A stretch of DNA of 64,000 nt from Fuerstiella sp. (GTDB lineage Bacteria; Planctomycetota; Planctomycetia; Planctomycetales; Planctomycetaceae), in assembly GCA_022843805.1 (NCBI GenBank), contig JALHMY010000036.1:1-64000 (forward strand). Direction: 5' to 3'. Below, piece after piece: positions 54,639-62,676 of this stretch (positions are counted from its first letter, which is position 1; the number at the start of each line of letters is the position of its first letter). Both the position numbers and the translations under genes were made by a program. The notes under the pieces were generated by a model that worked only from the letters and a program-made list of their open reading frames with translations, was not told the origin of the DNA and searched no databases.

Positions 54639-56837
54639 TCACAGCCCGGATGAGAACGTGCGACGAATGGTACGCCATGCACGTCGAGCCAGTGACATCG
54701 GTGCACATTCCACTCTTGCGTAGCCGGTGGTGTACAAAGGCAGATTCTGGTGAGACGAACCGGAAAGCGGCTGCACATAGACCCCGAAGAAGGGGGTGAC
54801 GGGAGCCAGTGTTTCGGCATTCTTCACGGCAATCATCTGATTGACGACGAATTCCCGCTCGACTGCAAGTTTTGGAACAACATCAATTCGATCCACCCGA
54901 CCATCAACAGGCTCTCCTGGCCAGGAGTTGAGTGTCAGCTTCACGGGTGTGCCCGGTTTAACGAATTCAATATCGTATTCAGAGACGAGGCACACAGCAC
55001 GATGATCCTGTTCAGCGCCCACCCAGCATAACAGAGTCTGCTCGGCGATCCATGCGGACTGATTGCGGGCATCAAGAGCATATCCGAACCACGACGTCTC
55101 AAGTCGCTTTGATCCTTTGGGCGACGCAACATTCCGATCGGGAAAAACTGTCCCTGCCGATGGGCTCAAAACCGTCAGGCCTTCATTCTGAGACCGCAGT
55201 GTTTCGAGGCGTTTCCGGTGCATTTCCACGGTTTTGGCTGCGGTCGGCAGAAGACTGGCTGACTGCTGGCCTCCGTACTGCAAACTGGCCAGAGCGGCCA
55301 GACGTTTCTCCGCGGTGCGAAGTTCTCCCTCCACGGTCGCGATGGACAATGCGATCTCGGGATTCGTCAGAGCTGCAATGACTGTGCCAGCCTCCACGTT
55401 CGAGCCGGGTTGCACATGCGGAACGATGAAGCCTGAAGCACCTGCAAACACAGGTCGGCATACGCCGGGAGTCACAACAAACGGCGCGTTCACATGATGA
55501 GGAAACGGAGTCATCAGCAGGATACCAGCGACCATAGTGGTTACAAGAATTCCTGCGAGTGCACGACGCTGCGCCGATGCGTCTCCCTCCAGACTGTTCC
55601 ATCGCGACCGGAGAGTTCGAACGGATGCCATCAGAAATGCTCCACCCGTGCTTACAGCCATCAGCACGGCAATTGATTCAAAGCCCCAGGGCCTGAGCAC
55701 GCCATGAATAAACCACAACAGCGCTCCAGCCATCAGTATGCGATAAAAAAAGGAAAGAAAACCGAACAGCGTCATTGCGATCTGACCAGAAACGGACCAG
55801 GGACGCCCGACTGCGGATGGCAGTCCGAGTATGACGCGATCCAGGAGAGCTCCCGCTGCCATTCGGGCCTCGGCGAAGAGGTTCGGAATATTCAGCCAGT
55901 CGGACAGGACATAATATCCGTCATAGCGAAGCAGCGGATTCCCATTGACAATCAGCGTATTGAACGAGCAGACCAGCATCACATTCAAAAAGAACGTGTG
56001 CAGCGTGCCGGGGTGACTCGTCATCCACAGCACGCCGGCGATCGACGCGACGATCAGTTCCACAATAATTCCGGCCGCAGAGACCAGCATTCGTTTTCGG
56101 CGATCCTGCTGAAGCCATGAATCAGAGACATCACAATACAGAAGAGGAAGAAAACCAACAACCAGCAGACCCAGTTCATGACATTCGCCGCCAAAATGAT
56201 GACAGGTCAGTGCATGTCCAAATTCATGCAGGATCTTGACAGACACGATGGCAACGAACAGCACGGGCACGTTGTCCACCGTAAACAGACTGGCCAGTCC
56301 TGGCAGTTCCTGAAAAAGTACCGGGTGCCGGGAAAGGACCAGAAATGCTACCACCACCACAAAACAACTGGCCAGGATCATCCAGAACCTGGTGTAGATC
56401 CATCCGACAGCCCGATCCAGAAGTCCAAGTATTCCAGCGGGATCAATCCCCCGAATTCGAAACGAGAGTCGCGAAAAGAGATGTAAAGGATTCCATCCGG
56501 CCTGACGGTGCCACGCCTGAGCCAGCAGACTGCCATGGCCAGGCACACAGGATTGCAGCAGCCCACCTCTGATGGAAGACAGAAGGAACTGATGCAGGTT
56601 AAACACAGAAAATTCGGAACCTGGAAAGCTCTCCTGAAGCTGCCACAGCGCTCGATTCATCGACAGTCGGCCGTCCAGCGAAGAGAGAAACGCCATCTCC
56701 TCGGCATTGACATGAAAATACGTCAGACGAAGCGGGTCTTTGATGGTCCAGCCGGAATCCGCGTGCAGGTCCGCCCGATGGATCTCCAGATCGCGGCGCA
56801 GTCTCCACCTGATTGAAGGATCATCCTGAGCGTCCAT
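54639..56837 (-). CDS. PqqD-like / M50 metalloprotease / HlyD adaptor fusion (second copy)
   Basis: A 732-residue paralog of 21255-23501. The leader has RRDLEIHRADLHADSG; a polytopic M50 module carries HEFGHA (about 203-208) and NPLLRYDGYYVLSD (about 297-310). The C-terminal part has the adaptor signature VPHVQPGSNVEAGTVIAALT with a coiled hairpin (RTAEKRLAALASLQ) and ends in a beta-barrel. The zinc-binding motif is the canonical HExxH, so peptidase activity is possible. It is the third gene of the operon, seven bases after the HlyD adaptor gene, and its stop faces the secreted-protein gene. ATG 56837 fits. Confidence 0.82.
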   Translation of the reverse strand: MDAQDDPSIRWRLRRDLEIHRADLHADSGWTIKDPLRLTYFHVNAEEMAFLSSLDGRLSMNRALWQLQESFPGSEFSVFNLHQFLLSSIRGGLLQSCVPGHGSLLAQAWHRQAGWNPLHLFSRLSFRIRGIDPAGILGLLDRAVGWIYTRFWMILASCFVVVVAFLVLSRHPVLFQELPGLASLFTVDNVPVLFVAIVSVKILHEFGHALTCHHFGGECHELGLLVVGFLPLLYCDVSDSWLQQDRRKRMLVSAAGIIVELIVASIAGVLWMTSHPGTLHTFFLNVMLVCSFNTLIVNGNPLLRYDGYYVLSDWLNIPNLFAEARMAAGALLDRVILGLPSAVGRPWSVSGQIAMTLFGFLSFFYRILMAGALLWFIHGVLRPWGFESIAVLMAVSTGGAFLMASVRTLRSRWNSLEGDASAQRRALAGILVTTMVAGILLMTPFPHHVNAPFVVTPGVCRPVFAGASGFIVPHVQPGSNVEAGTVIAALTNPEIALSIATVEGELRTAEKRLAALASLQYGGQQSASLLPTAAKTVEMHRKRLETLRSQNEGLTVLSPSAGTVFPDRNVASPKGSKRLETSWFGYALDARNQSAWIAEQTLLCWVGAEQDHRAVCLVSEYDIEFVKPGTPVKLTLNSWPGEPVDGRVDRIDVVPKLAVEREFVVNQMIAVKNAETLAPVTPFFGVYVQPLSGSSHQNLPLYTTGYARVECAPMSLARRAWRTIRRTFSSGL

Positions 56838-56844
56838 CGCAGAG

Positions 56845-57999
56845 TTATTCCTTCGCAGGCGCCGGCAGCCACATTCGCGCCGGCTGGCCCGGCAGAAAAT
56901 GAAAATCTGGGTTCTCTATTTCAGCCCTGATCAGCACCGACTGATTGATGGCATCAATCTGAGGATTGATGAATACAATTTTTCCTTCAATACTGACAGG
57001 CCGGCCATTTCGCAAAGCCTCGACCCTGACACTCTTTCCTCGCTCTGAAATACTCACAATACCTGTTTCAACGTATCCTTCCACATAAAGACGGTCCAGC
57101 CGCAGCACCTTCAGGACCGGCTCACCCGCATTCACCCATTCTCCACGATTTCGAATCTTTTCCACCACCATCCCTGAGAACGGAGCTCGCAGTGCTCGAC
57201 GGGAAAGCCTCTCCTCAGCGATCGCGACCGTCTTTCGCAGGCTTTCCACAGTCAGCAGTGAGACAGCCGCCTCTGTCTGAGCTTCTGCAATCGCGCTCTT
57301 CAGGCGACCAACTGCCGCCTGCTGCTGTTCCACAATCGATTCCTTACTCCTGCTTCTGATGACATCAAGGGACTGGTCCAGTTTTGCCTTTTCAAGCAGC
57401 AGCTGATTCTTGTCGCGAGTCAGAGTAAGCTTGCCAAGAGTTTGATCCGACACGCTCGAACTAAATTCCTTTCGGGCAGCGACAGCCCGATCAAGTTCCG
57501 TCTGAGAGAGTTCCGCCTCCTTCGCCGCATTTCGAATGCTGATATCGGAACTGGCAACAGACTGAGCCACCTCAAGCTCAAGTCGCGCCTGCTGAAGAAG
57601 TCGTACGGCCTCTTCATAGGTGGCTTCCGCTACAGAGACTGCAACGGATTCCTTTTGCCGTTTTTCCGCGATCGCCAGATCAAGTTTTGCAAGATCAAGG
57701 TTCAGCGAAGTTTCTGCATCATCAAGGGACGCAAGAAGCTGAGATTCCTGCACGATATCGCCAGCTTCCGCATTTAACTCGCGCAACACCCCCCGCTCGA
57801 GAGCCGGGACATCCGCAATATCCCTGAGCCTGAAAAACACAGCGCGTGCTTCAATCGCTTCGGCAGGTTTCGAATCGGCCGCACTGGCAACATGCGACCA
57901 GACTGAAACAAACCCCGCGATGACCATCGTCGCAGACAGTATCCTTCGGAGACAGGAAGTTTTGAACCACAGAATTAAGAACGACATGTTTGCTGCCAT
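56845..57999 (-). CDS. Periplasmic adaptor (HlyD/MFP family), second export operon
   Basis: A 384-residue protein with an N-terminal signal (LSATMVIAGFVSVWSHVASA, cleaved near ASA-ADS). Lipoyl halves: ALERGVLRELNAEAGDIVQE and RALRAPFSGMVVEKIRNRGE. Between them lies a long alpha-helical hairpin at about residues 105-260, longer than in the paralog at 25574-26518, suggesting a deeper periplasmic reach. The beta-barrel follows. It lies 24 bases after the GAF-HlyD gene and seven before the M50-HlyD gene. ATG 57999 follows GGGACAG; an internal ATG at 57987 is a second option. Confidence 0.85.
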   Translation of the reverse strand: MAANMSFLILWFKTSCLRRILSATMVIAGFVSVWSHVASAADSKPAEAIEARAVFFRLRDIADVPALERGVLRELNAEAGDIVQESQLLASLDDAETSLNLDLAKLDLAIAEKRQKESVAVSVAEATYEEAVRLLQQARLELEVAQSVASSDISIRNAAKEAELSQTELDRAVAARKEFSSSVSDQTLGKLTLTRDKNQLLLEKAKLDQSLDVIRSRSKESIVEQQQAAVGRLKSAIAEAQTEAAVSLLTVESLRKTVAIAEERLSRRALRAPFSGMVVEKIRNRGEWVNAGEPVLKVLRLDRLYVEGYVETGIVSISERGKSVRVEALRNGRPVSIEGKIVFINPQIDAINQSVLIRAEIENPDFHFLPGQPARMWLPAPAKE

Positions 58000-58023
58000 T
58001 ATCGATCTGTCCCTGAAACAGCG

Positions 58024-59910
58024 CTACCTGAACCACCAGCGCCGCTGTATCGTTTCAAATATTCGACGGAAGAAGACATAACCAGCCGAACGTTCTCCGC
58101 AGTGGATATAGGCGATTACGCCAGCACCCGGTCGCATGCTGGCCTGATCTCCGCCGGGAACATCAGCTATCGCCATTGTCGATAATTTTCCGGTGTCATC
58201 CAGTTCCGCAAACGCTGAAAGATGCGTCAGCACCGTTTGAAGCGAATTCTCAGGCGACGTTGCCAGCGAGTAGGTAAGATTCAGAGACTGCGTCGAGTCG
58301 TTTGCTGCTGCTGCGAGAACGTAACGTATGTCATCTTCCGGTATTCGAAGTTCAAGTTGCCAGGTGTCTTTCGGATCAGCGACTTCAAACAAAAACTGTC
58401 CGCGCTGGACGGGACGGCCGAGCAGTGTTTCCCGAAGCCGGTCCCCGTAGACTCGCCCTGTCAGCGGCGCGACCGTCGTTAGTCTGCTGATTCGCTGCCG
58501 AACAATCACGGCCTGTTCCTGCAGTGACTGAACCTTTTGCTGAAGTTCCGCATGCTCGACGGACAACAATGGATTTGCCATCGCACTGCGATCACCTCGC
58601 ATGGAGTCAATCGCCGCAAGTCGAGCCTGCGACGCAGCGAGATCTCCTTCGATTCCTTCAAGTAAAATATCAAGATCCTCGTTTCGCAGCTGAAAAATCG
58701 CAGAATCCTGAGTTACCTCCGATCCATCTTCGATTCGAAGATCAATGATAACTCCATCCTCAGGGGCGAAAATATTGGCCCGGCTGGAAGGCACAAGCTT
58801 GCCGGCCACTTCGATCCTCAGTTCCGTTTTCCAAAAAGTCAGCACGCAAAAAATTCCGGCGATTACTGCCAGAATTCCAAGGGTGCGAATCTTTCCCATG
58901 CGGAGGGGCAAACCGAAAATGGCACGTCCGAGTGTTGCGCGGGAACGTCGGTGACAGTTGGCAAACGACAGAGCAGCGTGCCTGCAGATCAGTTCGACTT
59001 CATGGAGTACCGGTGCCTGGTCCTTTCGACTTTCAAACTCGAATGTTGCCGCCCAGCCTGAATCGAACCATCTTCCGTCCACGCTGACGGGGCGGACAAT
59101 GACGTTGTCAGCAGTTCCTTCGGGAACTTCCACCGCCGGCCGACCAGGCTCTCCAGCTTCGCCAGGCTCTGCAGGCCCGCTGTCTTTAGAATCCGCGGTT
59201 GCGGCAGCCTGCATCTCCTGTCGTTCGATAAGCCCGCACAACCAGCGGGTTGTGTCTGACCGGGAGTCCGGATTATTGACACCCGTGGCGGCTATCAGCT
59301 GCCATCGATTTTTTCCGGTACGTCGAGCAACAGAGATTCGGCGGCACCCGAGCAGTTCAACGGGATCGCTTGCAAGTGAATTTGCCACGCGAACTTCGTC
59401 GAGGTCCGCATGCAGCAGGGCAGTTACCTGCTGAAGCATCTTCTGACGAATGGACTGCCGGACAAGCGAATTGACAAGTCGTCGTCGGATAAGGTCGGCA
59501 AAAACGTCCGCCAGGTCAGAGGTCAGGCCATCATCTGCCGCTGGCTGTCCGACCTGAAGCTCGAGAATGCTGCGAATCCCATCGCTGACGTCTGAGGAGA
59601 TTACAACGACCTCACGGGATTCACCGGAACCACTTCGGATGCTGCGTCTTCGAATCAATCCAGTGTCGGCAGAAATAATCAGATCGAGTTCAACGGGCAG
59701 TCGCATTCCCGCACTGCTGATCATCCTCGGCGCGGCCCCCGCCTGAAGTTCCCACAGAACAACGCTGAGCGCGAAACCGCTTTCGACGATTTCGGCGAGC
59801 AGGCATCCGGCAAAATCTGCCTCTTCGCCTGCCTTTCGGCGACGATGCTCAGCAGCCTCCAGCAGAGACGCGAGTGACGGGACGCGGATGGGCTGTGATG
59901 AGGTATTCAC
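58024..59910 (-). CDS. GAF-like sensor domain fused to HlyD adaptor (second copy)
   Basis: A 628-residue paralog of 23571-25559. Residues about 10-150 form a first sensor-like part (GFALSVVLWELQAGAAPRMI), and about 155-320 a second GAF-like part (VNSLVRQSIRQKMLQQVTAL, RRISVARRTGKNRWQLIAAT). A transmembrane helix at about 346-366 (LGILAVIAGIFCVLTFW) is followed by HlyD halves FAPEDGVIIDLRIEDGSEVT and VAPLTGRVYGDRL and a barrel. It is the first gene of the operon, divergent from the TolC gene across 368 bases. A cytosolic sensor joined to the adaptor could gate export; this is inference. Confidence 0.8.
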   Translation of the reverse strand: MNTSSQPIRVPSLASLLEAAEHRRRKAGEEADFAGCLLAEIVESGFALSVVLWELQAGAAPRMISSAGMRLPVELDLIISADTGLIRRRSIRSGSGESREVVVISSDVSDGIRSILELQVGQPAADDGLTSDLADVFADLIRRRLVNSLVRQSIRQKMLQQVTALLHADLDEVRVANSLASDPVELLGCRRISVARRTGKNRWQLIAATGVNNPDSRSDTTRWLCGLIERQEMQAAATADSKDSGPAEPGEAGEPGRPAVEVPEGTADNVIVRPVSVDGRWFDSGWAATFEFESRKDQAPVLHEVELICRHAALSFANCHRRSRATLGRAIFGLPLRMGKIRTLGILAVIAGIFCVLTFWKTELRIEVAGKLVPSSRANIFAPEDGVIIDLRIEDGSEVTQDSAIFQLRNEDLDILLEGIEGDLAASQARLAAIDSMRGDRSAMANPLLSVEHAELQQKVQSLQEQAVIVRQRISRLTTVAPLTGRVYGDRLRETLLGRPVQRGQFLFEVADPKDTWQLELRIPEDDIRYVLAAAANDSTQSLNLTYSLATSPENSLQTVLTHLSAFAELDDTGKLSTMAIADVPGGDQASMRPGAGVIAYIHCGERSAGYVFFRRIFETIQRRWWFR

Positions 59911-60278
59911 GGACCGTTGTTCTGAAGCACGAATTCGGTGGAGGCGGTTTGAATCAGGCAGTCTATCGCAACGCCGTCAGGGATGCGACACAGGTTCACC
60001 GATTCACAACCAGTCCTCGTGCTGCTCATCATTCAAATCAACTGCACTCCGGCAGTTCGTGCCGCTGCGTGCCCTCAGACCCGAAAGCTTTTCTCTGTGT
60101 AACGGACAGGCAGTTTGCAAAACGACTTCGGGTGGTACATTTGCTGAAATCCGGAACGACGGGTGCCGATCTAGGAAGAGGGGGGGACACGGGCTGCGCA
60201 AAAGATATGGTGTCCACATCCCGTGAACACATGATGTACTCACGAACGTTCCCGCCCGGTGAAGCTGGATGGACCGAC
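59911..60278. other. Divergent promoter region between GAF-HlyD and TolC genes
   Basis: 368 bases. The TolC frame is open backwards through all of it and even into the GAF-HlyD gene, but the translation there is Arg/His/Cys-rich and unlike a protein. I take it as non-coding and the place of two divergent promoters. No strong consensus is visible. Confidence 0.5.
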
Positions 60279-62516
60279 ATGCCAATTAGTGCATACAAAT
60301 CTCTGTTGCGGGCTTATCAGCGTCTGACCGCACACGCAAAGATTCACCCAGGCCGTTGTTGCGTCGTGGTTTCGGCAGCCTCACTGGCTGGAATCTGCGG
60401 CTGCGCTTCCGCGTCCAGTTCCTGGCACAAAACGGTGGGAAATGACACGTGTGAAGTCGACCGAATCTCTTCGGCGATAGACAACCCATCGCCACCCGTG
60501 TTCCATGAGGTCAGCAGTACTGCTTCGCCGATCACCGCACGGGAAGTTTCAGCCTCGGAACTCATCTATATTGATCGCACTCTGGACGACGTACTTCGTG
60601 AAGCCATGCAGCATTCGACCGTGCTGCGTGACATCGGTGGCGTCGTTTTGCGAGCACCCCAGGCAGTGAATACGGCTTTGTCAACCAGAATGCAGGAAGC
60701 CGATCCCCGATTTGGTATGGAAGCGGCACTGAGCGCTTTTGATGCGCAGCTGGCAGCATCAGCAACGTTCAATAACAACGACCGAATTTACAACAACAAC
60801 TTCTTTTCCGGTGGTGCAACCGCGTTTGGCCAGGACCTGCATGACTATCAGGTTGAATTGTCGAAACGCACGGCAGCCGGCTCACTGCTGACCCTCCGCG
60901 GTGTCAACAACTACGATGGAAACAACGCACCGGCGAACACGTTTGTCACCGCATGGAATTCATGGATTGAGGGTGAAGTACGACAGCCCCTTCTTCAGGG
61001 TGGCGGTCTGGAGTTTAACCGCATCGCCGGACCCGGCGCAACACCCGGCGTGTACAACGGGGTTCTTATCGCCAAAGCTAACGCCGACATCAACCAGCAT
61101 GACTTCACCATTGCCCTGACCGACTTTGTCAGCAATGTGGAGAACGCTTACTGGGACCTGTATCTCGCTTATCGCGAACTGGATGCTCGTAAAAAGGCCA
61201 TGGAACAGTCTCTGGTTGTCTGGAACTCAGTCCGCGCTCAGTCCAAAGGCGGAAGCGTGATCCAGGCAGAGGAAGCGCTGGCCCGTCAGCAGTATTATCA
61301 GCTCAAATCCGAAGTCGACGACGCTCTGTCGGGTCGACTTCTCCCGGGAACTCAGGTTCGAAACGGTGCACAGGGTGGAACGGTGCAGGCAGGTGGTGGT
61401 GTTCTGTCTGCCGAGCGCAGGCTGAGACTGCTGATCGGTCTTCCGTCTTCCGATGGCTCCCTGATCCGACCTTCCGAAGAGCCCACGATGGCGAATGTCG
61501 TTTTCGACTGGGACGCAAGTCTTCATGAGGCACTGACGCAGCGGGCAGAACTGCAGAAACAGAATGTCGCCGTACGGAAGCGGGAACTTGAATTGCTGGC
61601 TTCACGCAACTTCGTCAATCCCCGACTCGATGCCGTCGGTCGTTACCGGTTCCGTGGATTTGGTGACGAACTGATCGGAAGCGGAAATCAGCGAGGAGCA
61701 ACATCAGCTTCCTCGATTGGAAATCTGGCAACCGGCGATCAGCAGGAATGGATGATGGGAGTTGAACTGACGGTTCCCATCGGTTACCGAAAAGGTCACG
61801 CCGCTGTCGACCATGCCGAACTTTCTCTCGCACGTGAGCGAATCATTCAGAAAGAACAGCAGCGGGAAGTCATCAGCAATCTGAGCGGAGCAACCGCCGA
61901 CGCCGTTCGAGCATATCAGGCCGTACAAAACGGATTGAACCAGTACGTCGCTGCCCAAAGCTACTTTGATGCTCTCACATCTCAGAAGGCCACCGGACTG
62001 GACGTGCCATCAGATCGCCTTCTGGATGCTCAGCGACGCCTCGTCCAGTCAGAAATCCAGTTCTTCAGAGCCCGGGCAGAATATGCCCTGTCTCTCAAGA
62101 ACGTTCACTATGAAAAAGGCTCTCTGCTGGCATATAAGGACCTTCGAGTCGCCGGCGGTGGTTCAGCAACCATGCTGCCATCGTCATCAAACAGCATTAT
62201 TGAACCTGTGCCGGATATGCCAGCGGTCCCTGACATGCCATCAGGCTCTGAGGAACTGCCGCCAGCCGAAGCGGAAAATCAGGTCAGGTTGTCTCCCGCC
62301 AAAGAATCGGTTAGCAGTTCGGCCTCCTCTAAGAGAGTATCACCGGTGCCGGGCAATCTAAAGCCGGAGATGCTGCCGCAGATCAGTGATGAGTCTACAG
62401 TCGATGTTCCGGAAGGAGCCATCACGCCATTCCCGGCGTCACGATCAGCAAGCTCATCTGACTCAACCGTCGAAGAAGGAAAAATCTCCCTCGGAGCCGT
62501 CACCCCGCTTCGCTGA
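60279..62516 (+). CDS. TolC-family outer-membrane channel protein
   Basis: A 745-residue protein with a signal region (CCVVVSAASLAGICGC, residues about 26-41) that could be a lipoprotein signal with Cys 39 or 41. The outer-membrane efflux repeats are in two halves: LDDVLREAMQHSTVLRDIGG, DFVSNVENAYWDLYLAYREL and then LHEALTQRAELQKQNVAVRK, MGVELTVPIGYRKGHA, LSLARERIIQKEQQREVI and LDAQRRLVQSEIQFFRARAE. A Pro/Ser-rich tail of about 110 residues ends the protein and is unusual for the family. It would form the outer-membrane exit for the adjacent HlyD operon. I start it at ATG 60279 (MPISAYKSL) because the long upstream frame overlaps the divergent gene. Confidence 0.88.
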   Translation: MPISAYKSLLRAYQRLTAHAKIHPGRCCVVVSAASLAGICGCASASSSWHKTVGNDTCEVDRISSAIDNPSPPVFHEVSSTASPITAREVSASELIYIDRTLDDVLREAMQHSTVLRDIGGVVLRAPQAVNTALSTRMQEADPRFGMEAALSAFDAQLAASATFNNNDRIYNNNFFSGGATAFGQDLHDYQVELSKRTAAGSLLTLRGVNNYDGNNAPANTFVTAWNSWIEGEVRQPLLQGGGLEFNRIAGPGATPGVYNGVLIAKANADINQHDFTIALTDFVSNVENAYWDLYLAYRELDARKKAMEQSLVVWNSVRAQSKGGSVIQAEEALARQQYYQLKSEVDDALSGRLLPGTQVRNGAQGGTVQAGGGVLSAERRLRLLIGLPSSDGSLIRPSEEPTMANVVFDWDASLHEALTQRAELQKQNVAVRKRELELLASRNFVNPRLDAVGRYRFRGFGDELIGSGNQRGATSASSIGNLATGDQQEWMMGVELTVPIGYRKGHAAVDHAELSLARERIIQKEQQREVISNLSGATADAVRAYQAVQNGLNQYVAAQSYFDALTSQKATGLDVPSDRLLDAQRRLVQSEIQFFRARAEYALSLKNVHYEKGSLLAYKDLRVAGGGSATMLPSSSNSIIEPVPDMPAVPDMPSGSEELPPAEAENQVRLSPAKESVSSSASSKRVSPVPGNLKPEMLPQISDESTVDVPEGAITPFPASRSASSSDSTVEEGKISLGAVTPLR

Positions 62517-62628
62517 ATTCGTCCATCAGTCGAGGATCGCTCCGCGATCCGGCACGGGACCGCAGGATGGGTCGTCGAGGTGCTTTTTCACCATAGATGG
62601 CCACAGAAAAAAAGTGCTTCGTCAGCAT

Positions 62629-62670
62629 AAAGAATTCGGGTTGGAGGTAGTGGATCCTGCTAAAGATCCC
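62629..62670. repeat. Second copy of the 7.3-kb repeat unit, again in a convergent gap
   Basis: AAAGAATTCGGGTTG (62629-62643) and GTAGTGGATCCTGCTAAAGA (from 62647) match the reverse complement of 7342-7382 closely. The core is a hairpin (GGATC/GATCC). It lies between the TolC stop and the lipoprotein stop at 62677. Only one half of the 7.3-kb palindrome is present. A GGATCGC/GCGATCC hairpin lies just before it at 62534-62550. Confidence 0.75.
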
Positions 62671-62676
62671 GCGGCT

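Noticed and set aside
59874-60278. Upstream extension of the TolC frame by 135 codons, reaching into the divergent GAF-HlyD gene
   Set aside because: The translation is not protein-like, it would overlap the divergent start by 37 bases, and a normal signal region begins at 60279.
21255-62516. A possible ABC or RND motor for the HlyD/TolC proteins
   Set aside because: No ATPase with Walker A/B and signature motifs or RND-type twelve-span protein is encoded in the window; the partner may lie elsewhere in the genome.
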